Shown: positions 37,033-47,083, counted from the stretch's first letter. The stretch is 64,000 nt of DNA from Pseudomonas sp. CCI4.2 (GCF_034350045.1 NZ_CP133781.1:3706501-3770500); one strand, 5' to 3'. Translations and numbers: made by a program. Notes: generated from the sequence alone by a model not told the origin.

Positions 37033-38406
37033 TTACGTCACCACGCGATAACACGGCACATACGCCGCGCCGCCGGGAAGTTTCATCCGGTGTTGCGCGA
37101 CAAAGGCTTGCAGTAAGTGGTCCAGCGGTTCCATCACGGCAGCGTCACCGTGAATTTCATACGGGCCATGTTCTTCGATCAGGCGAATGCCCTTGTCTTT
37201 GACATTGCCCGCCACGATCCCAGAGAACGCCCGGCGCAGATTAGCCGCCAGTTCGTGAGGTGGCAGGTCGCGGCTCAATTTTAAATTAGCCATGTTCTCG
37301 TGTGTCGGATCAAACGGACGCTGAAAACCTTCGTCGATTCTTAGCAGCCAGTTGAAGTGAAACGCGTCGTTGCGCTCGCGACGGAACTGTTTGACCTCTT
37401 TGAGCCCGGCGCTCATTTCCCGTGCGACCTGAACCGGATCGTCGATGATGATCTGGTAGCGACGCTGTGCAGCTTCGCCCAGGGTGGCGCCGACGAAGTT
37501 GTGCAGTTGTTGCAGGTACGGCGCCGCATGTTTCGGCCCGGTCAGAATCACCGGGAACGGTAAGTTCTGGTTGTCCGGGTGCATCAAGATGCCGAGCAGA
37601 TAAAGGAACTCTTCGGCGGTGCCTGCGCCACCTGGGAAGATAATGATCCCGTGGCCAACCCGGACGAAGGCTTCCAGACGTTTCTCGATGTCCGGCAGAA
37701 TCACCAGCTCGTTTACGATGGGGTTCGGCGCTTCGGCCGCAATGATGCCCGGCTCAGTCAGGCCCAGGTAGCGGCCGCCGCTGATGCGTTGTTTGGCGTG
37801 GGCAATGGTTGCGCCCTTCATCGGACCTTTCATGACGCCAGGGCCACAGCCGGTGCAGATGTCCAGGCTGCGCAGGCCCAGTTCGTGGCCGACTTTTTTG
37901 GTGTATTTGTATTCTTCAGTGTTGATCGAGTGACCGCCCCAGCACACGACGATCTTCGGCTCTACCGCAGGACGCAAGGTGCGGGCGTTGCGCAATAGAT
38001 GGAACACGTAATCGGTGATGCCTTGAGAGCTTTCGAGGTCTATACGTGGGCTGTCCAACTCGTTTTCGGTGTAGACGATATCGCGCAGGGCGCAGAACAA
38101 CATTTCGCGGGTGCTGGCGATCATCTCTCCGTCGACGAAGGCGTCGGCCGGGGCGTTGAGCAATTCCAGGCGCACACCACGGTCTTGCTGATGGATGCGA
38201 ACTTCAAAGCTTTCATACGCCTCAAGAATGGTCTTGGCGTTATCAACGTGGGCGCCGGTGTTGAGGATTGCCAGGGCGCATTGGCGGAATAATTTATAAA
38301 TACTGCCTGACCCGGCTTCGCTCAATTGTTGAACTTCGCGTTGGGACAATGTTTCAAGGCTGCCCTTTGGGCTGACCGAAGCGTTAATTACGTGTCTTAA
38401 AGCCAT
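37033..38406 (-). CDS. ppnN: Nucleotide 5'-monophosphate nucleosidase, LOG-like
   Basis: 457 aa from ATG 38406 (MALRHVINASVSPKGSLETLSQREV); the longer frame to 38496 is upstream sequence. Splits purine and pyrimidine nucleoside monophosphates into base and ribose-5-phosphate; the E. coli enzyme (YgdH) is activated by (p)ppGpp. The central Rossmann (lysine-decarboxylase-like) domain has VVCWGGHSI, GCGPGVMKGPMKGA and the motif IIIFPGGAGTAEEF. The N- and C-terminal regions match PpnN and are absent from shorter LOG proteins. It stands alone. Confidence 0.93.
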   Translation of the reverse strand: MALRHVINASVSPKGSLETLSQREVQQLSEAGSGSIYKLFRQCALAILNTGAHVDNAKTILEAYESFEVRIHQQDRGVRLELLNAPADAFVDGEMIASTREMLFCALRDIVYTENELDSPRIDLESSQGITDYVFHLLRNARTLRPAVEPKIVVCWGGHSINTEEYKYTKKVGHELGLRSLDICTGCGPGVMKGPMKGATIAHAKQRISGGRYLGLTEPGIIAAEAPNPIVNELVILPDIEKRLEAFVRVGHGIIIFPGGAGTAEEFLYLLGILMHPDNQNLPFPVILTGPKHAAPYLQQLHNFVGATLGEAAQRRYQIIIDDPVQVAREMSAGLKEVKQFRRERNDAFHFNWLLRIDEGFQRPFDPTHENMANLKLSRDLPPHELAANLRRAFSGIVAGNVKDKGIRLIEEHGPYEIHGDAAVMEPLDHLLQAFVAQHRMKLPGGAAYVPCYRVVT

Positions 38407-38757
38407 TCTGAATTCCTGAAAACGAGGCAACCACGCCAGAAGGGGAGCAGTTGCCTCAAAATAAGTGAGCGCCGCAGATGATCGCGCGGCGGGCATTTTC
38501 TCCGGCGACCGGGCACGAATGCAAATGGTGTGTGGGGACCATCGGTGGCGAGCTGTCTCGCGGCGCAGCAGAGAGCGGCAGTTAAAGATCTATGAGCCAA
38601 TAAACAGTGGAAAGCGAGTGGTTTTCGTATCTTACTCCGGCACTCAGATCAAATGGCATGCCCCGGAAAACTGATTAACTGTGTGTGTGACCCTTTCTAC
38701 GGGCGATAATGCCCTGTCATTTTGTAATCAACTCACCCTTGGAGTTCGGCAGCAGTC
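38407..38757. other. Divergent intergenic region ppnN / DUF3087 gene
   Basis: 351 nt with no credible gene. It must hold the ppnN promoter (minus) and the DUF3087 gene promoter (plus). GATAAT at about 38704 inside GGGC-GATAAT-GCCC is a -10-like box for the latter. I found no other structure. Confidence 0.4.
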
Positions 38758-39282
38758 ATGTTCGAGATAAAACACCTGAATCCTGAAACCTATCGCCGAC
38801 AAACCCGGCGCAGTACGTTGATTATTGCCCTGACGTTCGCGGTGTTGGCGGTCGTGTTGTCCGGCGTCGCGGTCAAGCTGTTTGGCGAAGCAGGCGGGGA
38901 TAATTTTTGGTTGAATGCAGCCGGCGTTGTGATTGGCCTGTTACTGACGGTCGCGTTGGTGCGGTTTAAATTTTGGTCACAAGGCTGGATGGCACCCGCT
39001 GTGTACGGTTGGCAGCTAAAACGTAACTTGATGAAAGTTACCAACGTGATGCATTACGTGACCGCTGGTGTGGAGGTTAACGATCCAACGGCCATGAAGT
39101 TGCTGCGCTTTTACCATCTGGGCATTAGCGAAATGCATCAGCTGGATGCCAACTCCAGTGCTCACCTGCAAATGATCCAAGAAATAGATCAACACCGGGT
39201 GCGGATGACCCAGCTAGGGATCGACACCGATCAGGCTCGATTTGACCCTGCGTGGATCAATGCCGTCAAAGCTCGCGTCTAA
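38758..39282 (+). CDS. DUF3087 membrane protein
   Basis: 174 aa. Two membrane helices near the N-terminus (LIIALTFAVLAVVLSGVAVKLF and FWLNAAGVVIGLLLTVALVRF) are followed by a cytoplasmic helical domain (YGWQLKRNLMKVTNVMHYV.., EMHQLDANSSAHLQMIQEIDQHRVRM). This matches the uncharacterised DUF3087 family of gammaproteobacteria. ATG 38758 has TTGGAG 16 nt upstream, which is distant. No function is known. It is a monocistronic unit. Confidence 0.8.
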   Translation: MFEIKHLNPETYRRQTRRSTLIIALTFAVLAVVLSGVAVKLFGEAGGDNFWLNAAGVVIGLLLTVALVRFKFWSQGWMAPAVYGWQLKRNLMKVTNVMHYVTAGVEVNDPTAMKLLRFYHLGISEMHQLDANSSAHLQMIQEIDQHRVRMTQLGIDTDQARFDPAWINAVKARV

Positions 39283-39486
39283 GCGAATTCTAATAACCGT
39301 TACTATGTCCTGAAAAGTGGTGTCTTTGACATTTGAGTCGTATCGTTCTGACGGTAAGCTTTTCCTCATTGAACCCAAACGCTCAATGGGGAATGTTGTC
39401 GACGTCGTTGGCAAGCCAACGCCCACAGAGACTTAGGCAGCTCCTATAGATTCCATCACCGTCAGGTCATACGGGCGTCCACTGCC

Positions 39487-39652
39487 ATGCAAGATATCGG
39501 ACTCATTCTTTTATCCCGAATTCCAAGTGCTTGGGCTTGCGATATGCGCGACGTTCGAGTTCGTCAACGTAGTCGCGGGCAAACCGATTTACAGCATTAC
39601 GCTGCTGTCAGAGCACGGCGGGCCGGTGCGGACATCCGAAAATCGCAGCTGA
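39487..39652 (+). pseudogene. Frameshifted N-terminal fragment of a GlxA-family AraC regulator
   Basis: Starts MQDIGLILL, then a frameshift. A second frame continues PEFQVLGLAICATFEFVNVVAGKPIYSITLLSEHGGPVRTSENRS and stops. That is the start of the DJ-1/PfpI-like domain of GlxA-type AraC regulators (..GFQVLGLAA..FEFANV..Y.ITLLSEHGGPVRTS..). The remaining about 270 residues, including the helix-turn-helix, are absent. It abuts the phytochrome gene's 3' end. Confidence 0.8.
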
Positions 39653-39653
39653 T

Positions 39654-42173
39654 TTACTCAACGGAGGGCTTTGAAACCAGAAAAGATTCCACGCCGTAGG
39701 GCTTTTTGATGATGGCGACGCCAGCGAGTTCGGCCGGCACACGAAGCTCATTTCCATAGCCTGTAGCAAACGCAAAGGGAATTTTTTTCTGCTTGAGACT
39801 CAGCGCTACCGGCAAGCTGGTTTCGCTTCCCAAGTTAAAATCGAGCAACGCGAAGCTCGGTGGCGTTTGGTCAATGATGCGCAGCGCATCAATCACCCTG
39901 GACGTAATGTCGACCTCCTGCGCGCCGAGCTTGAGCAGAATATCCTCGGCCTCAAGCGCAATAATGATGTTGTCTTCGAGAACCAACACCCGTCCATGAT
40001 ACGTGGACGGCCAGGCTGTTTGAGCCGCTGCTTTTGCTAACGGTCGGGTGCTGGCCAGTTTTACAAAGGCCGACGGAATGACAAAGCTCGCTTCAAGACC
40101 ATGCCGCGCATAAAGCACCTCGGCAGTGCCTTTTAGATCAAAGGGTATCGAGCGCTCGACGATGGTGCTACCAAAGCCGCGACGGCTGGGCGGCGTGACT
40201 GCCGGCCCCCCATGCTCTTTCCAGGACAGCGTCAGCCGCCCGGCCAGGTCAAGGCGCCAGTCAATGTTGATTCCCCCTTGGGCGTTTGACAGCGCGCCAT
40301 GCTTGGTCGAGTTGGTCATCAGTTCATGAACCACCAGCGCAACCGTGGAAAATGCCTGGGGGTCCAGTAGCACATCGGGGCCATCAATCTTGAGTCGTTC
40401 ATGACCTTGAGACAGGTAGGCTTTGCCTTCGGCGTCGATGAGGGCGCGCAGGGGCGCGGCACTCCACTGATCGGCGGTGATTTGATCGTGGGCCAGGGAC
40501 AGTGCCTGGATCCGTCCGCTGACTGATTGAATAAATTGTTCAAGTGTCGTTTCGGTGTCTCGGCTTTGGCCCACAACGGCTCGAATCAGGGTCAAGATGT
40601 TGCGCACCCGATGGTTGAGTTCGGCCACCAGCAATTCCCGTTTTTCATCGGCTTGTTGACGCTCGATGCTGCTGGGGTCTTTTACTCGCAGAATAACTTC
40701 CAAAAGCGCGGTGCGCAGGTGCCGGGCGACTGCATGATCACCGTCGGTCCACGGGCGGCTCTGTCCCTCGACCTGTTCGCTCCACACTGCAAAACTTTTG
40801 CGCGGTGTCAGTCGTTCGCCGTCATCTGTCGCCACGACGCTCTTGTCGGGGTTACCCGCCCAATTCACTGAATGGCGCCATTGGCGACGGAAAAAGACCA
40901 GGTAATCGCCAGGGGTGAGCGACAGCGGGATCGCCAGCACCCCGGCGGCAGCCTCGACGAACTTATCGCCTACGGGGTAAACACTTGCCAGTGCGCAAGT
41001 AGAAAACCCGTCAGCGGTTGCGGCATGGTTGAGGAAGCCGGTCATGGCGTAAAACGCCTGTTCGTCAGGTGTATAGCCGCTGATGCGAACCCTGCCGTCG
41101 ATACACAACCCAACGCCATCGCAATCAATCAGCCCGGCGAAATCGTCGAGGGCGTTGCCAAGACCTTTAAATATCGGCGTGACCGTACTCAGTCTTGCGA
41201 TTAACTGATCATGTAATGCGCGCTTGTAGAGCGATTGTTTAAGTTCGGTATCCCGCTCGCGGCTTTCAAGCATCAGGGAAAACATCTGCCCGAATAACTC
41301 GGCCGTCGTACGAATTTCCAATGACAGCGGGCCCGATACACCGTGATGGCAGGCGATAAGGCCCCACAGTTGTCCCTGGTGAATAATCGAAATCGATAAT
41401 GAGGCTGCGACACCCATGTTGCTCAGGTATTCCAAATGAACGGGCGAGACTGAGCGCAGGACGCTGAGTGACAGGTCGAGCGTAGGGTTTACGGGGTCTT
41501 GCAGGATGATTGCACCCCAATCACTGACGTCCGCGATGATACGCAGGCTGTTGCGCACATACAGCGCGCGGGCTTGTTGCGGAATATCGCCAGCGGGGTA
41601 GCGCAGGCCCAGAAACGCCGTCATCCCCGTGGCCGCCTTCTCGGCAATGACTTCTCCGGTCCCGTCCTGCTCGAATCGGTACACCATCACCCGGTCATAA
41701 CCGGTCAACGCCCTTATCTGGCGAACGGCTTCTTTGCACAGCGTCAGTAAGTCTCCTGGTCGCTGTAGCCGCATGATCATGGCGCGAAGCGTGGGCGCCG
41801 AGTCTGCTCGGTGAACCGTTGCTGCGGGTTCGGCTTCAATCACAATGCTTGAGCCGCTGTAATGAATGGCGAAGTCAAACAGTTGATCGGGCAACAACGG
41901 CTCACCGAAGACCCGTTCTACCGAGTCTGCAGAGGCCATGAACTGCAGTCCGTTGCGCAGTGCGTGAAGGGTTGGCAACGGAACAATGTCGCCCAACGGT
42001 TTTCCGATCACCGATTCCGCAGAAAAGGGCAGGAAGTTGCTGAGATTGGCGGAGACGTGCGTTATCAGCCAGTCATGGGACACCCCGATTAGAAACCCAA
42101 ATGTCTGAACCCGGGCAAGCCGATGGATCGGTTCGCGATCGCACTCATTAAGATTATTGTTGGTGCGGGGCAT
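39654..42173 (-). CDS. Bacteriophytochrome histidine kinase with C-terminal receiver
   Basis: 839 aa light-sensor kinase. PAS-GAF-PHY sensor: Cys11 in ECDREPIH is the usual biliverdin attachment Cys. The GAF domain has YDRVMVYRFEQDGTGEVIAE, PAGDIPQQARALYVRN (normally PASDIP) and the His pair ACHHGVSGP. The kinase is of HWE/HisKA_2 type: H-box ELNHRVRNILTLIRAVV (His near 519) and N-box HELMTNSTKHGA. A receiver domain follows (VLVLEDNIIIALEAE; phospho-Asp in ALLDFNLG near 777). This resembles BphP2-type proteins. No bphO (biliverdin-producing heme oxygenase) lies in the window. Confidence 0.92.
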   Translation of the reverse strand: MPRTNNNLNECDREPIHRLARVQTFGFLIGVSHDWLITHVSANLSNFLPFSAESVIGKPLGDIVPLPTLHALRNGLQFMASADSVERVFGEPLLPDQLFDFAIHYSGSSIVIEAEPAATVHRADSAPTLRAMIMRLQRPGDLLTLCKEAVRQIRALTGYDRVMVYRFEQDGTGEVIAEKAATGMTAFLGLRYPAGDIPQQARALYVRNSLRIIADVSDWGAIILQDPVNPTLDLSLSVLRSVSPVHLEYLSNMGVAASLSISIIHQGQLWGLIACHHGVSGPLSLEIRTTAELFGQMFSLMLESRERDTELKQSLYKRALHDQLIARLSTVTPIFKGLGNALDDFAGLIDCDGVGLCIDGRVRISGYTPDEQAFYAMTGFLNHAATADGFSTCALASVYPVGDKFVEAAAGVLAIPLSLTPGDYLVFFRRQWRHSVNWAGNPDKSVVATDDGERLTPRKSFAVWSEQVEGQSRPWTDGDHAVARHLRTALLEVILRVKDPSSIERQQADEKRELLVAELNHRVRNILTLIRAVVGQSRDTETTLEQFIQSVSGRIQALSLAHDQITADQWSAAPLRALIDAEGKAYLSQGHERLKIDGPDVLLDPQAFSTVALVVHELMTNSTKHGALSNAQGGINIDWRLDLAGRLTLSWKEHGGPAVTPPSRRGFGSTIVERSIPFDLKGTAEVLYARHGLEASFVIPSAFVKLASTRPLAKAAAQTAWPSTYHGRVLVLEDNIIIALEAEDILLKLGAQEVDITSRVIDALRIIDQTPPSFALLDFNLGSETSLPVALSLKQKKIPFAFATGYGNELRVPAELAGVAIIKKPYGVESFLVSKPSVE

Positions 42174-42334
42174 CGGGTGAATTACCGGAAATATAGGCGC
42201 TTAGAGTGGAGCGGGCCGGAGGGTGCGGCTCGCTTGCCGTGTTCGGTTCAGGGTAGTACACGCCTGTGCGATGCATACTACCTGAGAAAGCGCTTACTAC
42301 CTCGTTTGAGTGGTGCTTGGGCTATCAGGTGACA

Positions 42335-43171
42335 TTAAGCCCCCAAATTAAATGTGGCCGGGTCAGGGCCCAGGCGTTTGGCCTGCTCAATGCTGGCTAT
42401 CGCGGCCATGTCTTGAGCACTCAATTCAAAATCAAACACGCTGAAATTTTGGACAATTCGCCCTGGGTTGCTGGAGCGCGGTATGACAATGCGTCCGGTC
42501 TGTAAGTGCCAGCGCAGAATCACTTGCGCCGCGGTGCGGCCGTGGCCGGCAGCGATACCTTTTAATACCGGCTGGTTGAGCAACTCACCACCTTGGCCCA
42601 GCGGGCTCCAGGATTCAGTATGAATGCCTTGGGATTGGCAAAACTGGAGTAACTCCTGTTGCACGAAATCCGGATGGATCTCAATTTGGTTGACCGACGG
42701 TTTTACACCGGTATCACCGATGATTCTTTCAAGATGATCCGCGTTGAAATGGGACACCCCAATCGAGCGAATACGGCCTTCTTTTTGCAGTTGTACCAAG
42801 GCACGCCAACTGGCGGCGTACGCATTTTTGGCCGGCAGCGGCCAGTGGATCAGGTACAAATCAACCTTTTCCAGCCCGAGCAGCTTGAGGCTAGCGTCGT
42901 ACGCCCGCAGCGTCTTGTCGAAGCCGTGGTCGGCGTTCCATAGTTTGGTGGTGATGAAGATATCCTCACGCGGCACGTCACTCTCAGCCACGGCGCGACC
43001 CACACCGGCCTCATTGCCATAGATCATTGCAGTGTCGATATGCCGGTAGCCAGCGGCAAGCGCGGCCGTAGATGAGTCGAAGGCTTGCTCATCGGTGAGC
43101 TGCCAGACGCCCAACCCTAACTGAGGAATTTGCACACCATCATTGAGCGTTATCAGCGGAGCTTGTGACAT
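42335..43171 (-). CDS. Aldo/keto reductase
   Basis: 278 aa from ATG 43171 (MSQAPLITLNDGVQIPQLGLGVWQL); the 70 codons upstream in frame cross a repeat and are not coding. AKR family (DkgA/B-like) with the catalytic tetrad: Asp and Tyr in YRHIDTAMIYGNEAGVG, Lys in TTKLWNADHG, His in LIHWPLP. The NADPH-binding end is IVIPRSSNPGRIVQNFSVFDFEL. It could reduce tartronate semialdehyde or other carbonyls beside glxR, but a REP-type repeat separates them, so this link is weak. Confidence 0.92.
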   Translation of the reverse strand: MSQAPLITLNDGVQIPQLGLGVWQLTDEQAFDSSTAALAAGYRHIDTAMIYGNEAGVGRAVAESDVPREDIFITTKLWNADHGFDKTLRAYDASLKLLGLEKVDLYLIHWPLPAKNAYAASWRALVQLQKEGRIRSIGVSHFNADHLERIIGDTGVKPSVNQIEIHPDFVQQELLQFCQSQGIHTESWSPLGQGGELLNQPVLKGIAAGHGRTAAQVILRWHLQTGRIVIPRSSNPGRIVQNFSVFDFELSAQDMAAIASIEQAKRLGPDPATFNLGA

Positions 43172-43238
43172 TGATAATAATCCTGCGTCAGCGAGCGAAA
43201 GCGCATGAACGCAGCATACGCCCAACAGCGACAGAGTT

Positions 43239-43308
43239 TTCTGTAGGCGCAAGCTGCCGAAGGCTGCGATAAGGTCCGAAGGACCTTCGCCAATACGTTG
43301 GCTCCTAC
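43239..43308. repeat. REP/BIME-type element
   Basis: CTGTAGGCGCAAGCTGCCGA at the left, a central palindrome GGTCCGAAGGACC, and ACGTTGGCTCCTACC at the right, inverted relative to the left end. Lies between glxR and the aldo/keto reductase gene. Confidence 0.65.
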
Positions 43309-43331
43309 CGATTTGCGTAAAGGTTATGGCC

Positions 43332-44234
43332 TCATGCTTTAGGTTCTGCACCACGTATAGAAAAATTCGCCATGTGTTCAAGGCCTTTGATCAGCGCTGA
43401 GTGGTCCCACTGGCTGCCACCGATGGCGGCGCAGGTGCTGAACACTTGCTGGGCATTGGCGGTGTTGGGCAGGTTGAGGTTCAGTTCGCGAGCGCCTTCG
43501 AGTGCCAGGTTCAGGTCTTTCTGGTGCAGCGCGATACGGAAGCCGGGGTTGAACGTGCCTTTGATCATCCGCTCACCGTGTACTTCGAGGATTTTCGAGC
43601 CTGCAAAACCGCCCATGAGTGCCTCACGGACCTTAGCGGGATCAGCACCGTTTTTAGCGGCGAACAGCAGCGCTTCAGCCACCGCCTGAATGTTCAGGGC
43701 GACGATGATCTGGTTAGCGACTTTCGCGGTTTGACCGTCGCCATTGCCACCCACGAGAGTGATGTTTTTACCCATGGTTTGCAGCAGCGGCAGGGCGCGG
43801 TCGAAGGTGGCCTGGTTGCCGCCGACCATGATGCTCAACGTGGCTGCTTTGGCGCCGACCTCACCACCAGACACCGGCGCGTCAAGGTATTGCGCGCCGG
43901 TGGCGTTGATTTTCTCGGCAAAGACTTTGGTGGCAGACGGGGAGATCGAACTCATGTCGATAACGACCTTGCCCTCTGATACACCCTCGGCGATGCCGTT
44001 TTCGCCAAACAGCACGGCGTCGACGTACGGGGTGTCGGGCAGCATAACGATGATGAACTCTGAGGCTTCTGCGACGGCTTTCGGGCTGTGCAACACCTGT
44101 GCGCCGCCCTCGGACAGCGAGCCGGGTGGGGTGCTGTGATGGTCTGACAGAATCAGCGTATGGCCTGCCTTGAGCAGGTTTTGAGCCATGGGCAGACCCA
44201 TGATGCCGGTTCCGATAAATCCGATTGTTGCCAT
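43332..44234 (-). CDS. glxR: 2-hydroxy-3-oxopropionate (tartronate semialdehyde) reductase
   Basis: 300 aa, beta-hydroxyacid dehydrogenase family. Reduces tartronate semialdehyde to D-glycerate with NAD(P)H. N-terminal Rossmann GFIGTGIMGLPMAQNLLKAGH; substrate loop DAPVSGGEVGAKAATLSIMVGG; catalytic Lys in TAKVANQIIVALNIQ. It is the third step of the gcl-hyi-glxR glyoxylate path. It lies 142 nt after hyi with a partial REP-like repeat between, so it may be uncoupled. Confidence 0.94.
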   Translation of the reverse strand: MATIGFIGTGIMGLPMAQNLLKAGHTLILSDHHSTPPGSLSEGGAQVLHSPKAVAEASEFIIVMLPDTPYVDAVLFGENGIAEGVSEGKVVIDMSSISPSATKVFAEKINATGAQYLDAPVSGGEVGAKAATLSIMVGGNQATFDRALPLLQTMGKNITLVGGNGDGQTAKVANQIIVALNIQAVAEALLFAAKNGADPAKVREALMGGFAGSKILEVHGERMIKGTFNPGFRIALHQKDLNLALEGARELNLNLPNTANAQQVFSTCAAIGGSQWDHSALIKGLEHMANFSIRGAEPKA

Positions 44235-44292
44235 GGTTGTGATCCTTTTGTAGTCGGTTGCCTGAATTCAACGAACGCATTCAGGCGAATGG

Positions 44293-44375
44293 GAATTCTG
44301 TGGGAGCAGGCTTGCCTGCGAACGCTGCACTGCGGTTTATCTGATGAACCGAGTTGCCTGGTTCACAGGCAAGTT
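44293..44375. repeat. Partial REP-like repeat between hyi and glxR
   Basis: TGTGGGAGCAGGCTTGCCTG and, 40 nt on, CAGGCAAG; CTTGCCTG/CAGGCAAG can pair. It matches the common Pseudomonas GGGAGCAGGCTTGC core. Confidence 0.55.
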
Positions 44376-44376
44376 G

Positions 44377-45159
44377 TTAAATCACGTTATACGTTTTCAG
44401 CCAGCCCAATCCTGCTTCGGTGCTGGTCAGCGGTTTGTATTCGCAGCCGACCCAGCCCTGGTAGCCGATGCGGTCCAGGTGTTCGAACAGAAAGTGATAG
44501 TTGATCTCCCCGGTGCCGGGCTCATGGCGGCCAGGGTTATCGGCCAACTGCACGTGCTGGATCACCTGCAGGTGGGTCTCTAGCGTGCGAGCCAGGTCAC
44601 CTTCCATGATTTGCATGTGGTAGATGTCGTATTGCAGCGCCAGGTTTTTGCTGCCGACCTTGTCGCGAATGTCCAGTGCCTGGCGAGTGGTGTTCAAGTA
44701 AAAGCCTGGAATGTCCAAGGTGTTGATCATTTCCATGATCAACCGAATACCCACGGCTTCAAGTTTGTCGGCGGCGTATTTGAGGTTGGCAATGAAGGTG
44801 TTTTCGATCAGCTCATCGCTGCCCTCAGCCGGACGAATCCCCGCTAGGCAGTTGATTTGCGTGTTGCCCAAAACCTGGGCGTAGGCGATGGCCAGATCGA
44901 CCCCGCCGCGAAACTCTTCGACGCGGTCCGGGTGACAGGCGATGCCGCGTTCGCCGTTGGCCCAGTCGCCCGCAGGTAGATTGAACAGCACCTGGGTCAG
45001 CCCGTTCGCATCCAGCCGCTCCTTGATTTGCGCCGAGTTGAACTCGTAAGGGAACAGGTATTCAACCCCGGTGAAACCCGCCGCCGCGGCGGCGTCGAAG
45101 CGGTGCAGAAAGTCATGTTCGGTGAACAGCATGGACAGGTTGGCGCATAAGCGTGGCAT
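44377..45159 (-). CDS. hyi: Hydroxypyruvate isomerase
   Basis: 260 aa TIM-barrel of the xylose-isomerase-like family. Interconverts hydroxypyruvate and tartronate semialdehyde. Family marks: MPRLCANLSMLFTEHDFLHRFDAAAAAGFTGVEYLFPYEF, NLPAGDWANGERGIA, and metal-site residues in LIMEMINTLDIPGFYLN and YDIYHMQIMEGDL. It lies 40 nt after gcl in the same direction, so it is an operon partner. Confidence 0.95.
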   Translation of the reverse strand: MPRLCANLSMLFTEHDFLHRFDAAAAAGFTGVEYLFPYEFNSAQIKERLDANGLTQVLFNLPAGDWANGERGIACHPDRVEEFRGGVDLAIAYAQVLGNTQINCLAGIRPAEGSDELIENTFIANLKYAADKLEAVGIRLIMEMINTLDIPGFYLNTTRQALDIRDKVGSKNLALQYDIYHMQIMEGDLARTLETHLQVIQHVQLADNPGRHEPGTGEINYHFLFEHLDRIGYQGWVGCEYKPLTSTEAGLGWLKTYNVI

Positions 45160-45199
45160 GGTGGGCTCCTCAGTCGAAACGGTTGTCAGTCAATCAGGT

Positions 45200-46975
45200 T
45201 TAGTCCATCAAGCTGACAGATGTAGGGGCGTCGGCGCGGGACTCTGCCAGCGCTTCGAATTCATTAATGGCGTTGATCTCTGTACCCATGGAAATGTTAG
45301 TCACTCGTTCCAGAATCACTTCGACGACCACCGGAACGCGGTATTGCTGCATCAGGGAGCTGGCTTCAGCGAACGCTGCCTGCAGGTGGGCCGGATCGGT
45401 GACGCGAATCGCTTTGCAGCCCAAGCCCTCAGCCACCGCGACGTGGTCCACCCCATACCCTTCCAGTTCCGGTGCATTGATGTTGTCGAAGGCCAATTGC
45501 ACGCAGAAGTCCATGTCAAAACCGCGCTGCGCCTGACGTATCAAGCCCAAGTACGAGTTGTTCACTACGACGTGAATATAGGGCAGTTTGAACTGCGCAC
45601 CCACGGCCAATTCTTCGATCATGAACTGGAAATCATAGTCCCCGGACAGCGCAACAACCTGGCGGCCAGGATCAGCTTTGGCCACACCCAGTGCTGCTGG
45701 AATTGTCCAGCCCAGCGGCCCGGCCTGGCCGCAATTGATCCAGTGGCGTGGTTTGTAAACGTGCAGGAATTGCGCCCCGGCAATTTGCGACAGCCCGATG
45801 GTGGTGACGTAGCAGGTGTCCTTGCCAAAGTAACGATTCATTTCTTCGTACACCCGTTGCGGCTTGACCGGCACGTTGTCGAAATGGGTTTTACGTTGCA
45901 GGGTGCGTTTGCGCTCCTGGCAACTGTGCAGCCAGGCGCTGCGGTTTTTGAGCGTTCCGGCGACGTGCATTTCCCTAGCGACTTCGAGGAACATCTCCAA
46001 AGCAGCGCCCGCATCGGAGACGATGCCCAAGTCTGGCATCAACACCCGACCTATCTGCGTCGGTTCAATGTCGATATGGATGAATTTACGGCCTTCGCTG
46101 TACACCGAAACAGTGCCGGTGTGGCGGTTGGCCCAACGATTGCCGATCCCCAGCACCAGGTCCGATTCAAGCATCGTGGCGTTGCCGTATCGGTGGGACG
46201 TTTGCAGCCCGACCATGCCCGCCATTTGGGGGTGATCGTCAGGAATAGTGCCCCAGCCCATCAGCGTTGGAATCACCGGAATACCGGTCAGCTCGGCGAA
46301 CTCAACCAAAGCTGCCGAAGCGTCGGCGTTGATGATGCCGCCACCGGCCACAATCAGCGGGCGCTCGGACTGATTGAGCATCGCCAAGGCTTTTTCTACC
46401 TGCTTGCGGCTGGCCTTGGGTTTGACGATGGGCAGCGGTTCGTAGGCGTCGATGTCAAATTCGATGTCGGCCATTTGCACGTCGAACGGCAGGTCGATGA
46501 GCACAGGACCAGGCCGTCCGCTGCGCATCAGTTGAAACGCTTTCTGAAACACATACGGCACCTGCCCCGGTTCCATTACCGTCGTCGCCCATTTGCACAC
46601 CGGTGCCGCGATGCTGGCGATGTCTACTGCCTGGAAGTCTTCTTTGTGCAGGCGGGCGCGGGGCGCTTGTCCGGTGATGCACAAGATCGGAATCGAATCT
46701 GCCGAGGCTGAGTACAGGCCGGTGATCATGTCGGTGCCGGCCGGGCCTGAGGTGCCGATGCACACCCCAATATTGCCTGCGACCGCGCGGGTGTAACCCT
46801 CTGCCATGTGCGAAGCGCCTTCGACGTGACGTGCCAGCACGTGATCAATGCCGCCGAGCTTCTTCAGGGCTGCGTACAACGGATTGATGGCTGCACCGGG
46901 AATCCCGAACGCGGTGTCGATTCCCTCACGTTGCATCACCAGAACGGCCGCTTCGATAGCGCGCATGACAGTCAT
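45200..46975 (-). CDS. gcl: Glyoxylate carboligase (tartronate-semialdehyde synthase)
   Basis: 591 aa, standard length, from ATG 46975. Joins two glyoxylates to tartronate semialdehyde plus CO2 using ThDP and [19 protein letters not shown] has Val51 where most ThDP enzymes have the catalytic Glu, a hallmark of Gcl. The ThDP motif is [29 protein letters not shown]. The upstream in-frame extension to 47986 is antisense to the LysR gene and is not coding. It heads the gcl-hyi-glxR row with a divergent LysR gene 108 nt away. Confidence 0.96.
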   Translation of the reverse strand: MTVMRAIEAAVLVMQREGIDTAFGIPGAAINPLYAALKKLGGIDHVLARHVEGASHMAEGYTRAVAGNIGVCIGTSGPAGTDMITGLYSASADSIPILCITGQAPRARLHKEDFQAVDIASIAAPVCKWATTVMEPGQVPYVFQKAFQLMRSGRPGPVLIDLPFDVQMADIEFDIDAYEPLPIVKPKASRKQVEKALAMLNQSERPLIVAGGGIINADASAALVEFAELTGIPVIPTLMGWGTIPDDHPQMAGMVGLQTSHRYGNATMLESDLVLGIGNRWANRHTGTVSVYSEGRKFIHIDIEPTQIGRVLMPDLGIVSDAGAALEMFLEVAREMHVAGTLKNRSAWLHSCQERKRTLQRKTHFDNVPVKPQRVYEEMNRYFGKDTCYVTTIGLSQIAGAQFLHVYKPRHWINCGQAGPLGWTIPAALGVAKADPGRQVVALSGDYDFQFMIEELAVGAQFKLPYIHVVVNNSYLGLIRQAQRGFDMDFCVQLAFDNINAPELEGYGVDHVAVAEGLGCKAIRVTDPAHLQAAFAEASSLMQQYRVPVVVEVILERVTNISMGTEINAINEFEALAESRADAPTSVSLMD

Positions 46976-47083
46976 TTGGTAGTCTCCTGAAGTCGATAGT
47001 TTGAGTACCTGACTATCCTGCTTCTTCAAGATAACGTTGAGAATTGCTGCTTTAATCCTTTCTATCGGTATCAGGAGTATCGA

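Noticed and set aside
45071..46711. 546-codon open frame antisense to gcl
   Set aside because: It mirrors gcl codon structure in a GC-rich gene; the gcl frame has full family homology and this one has none.
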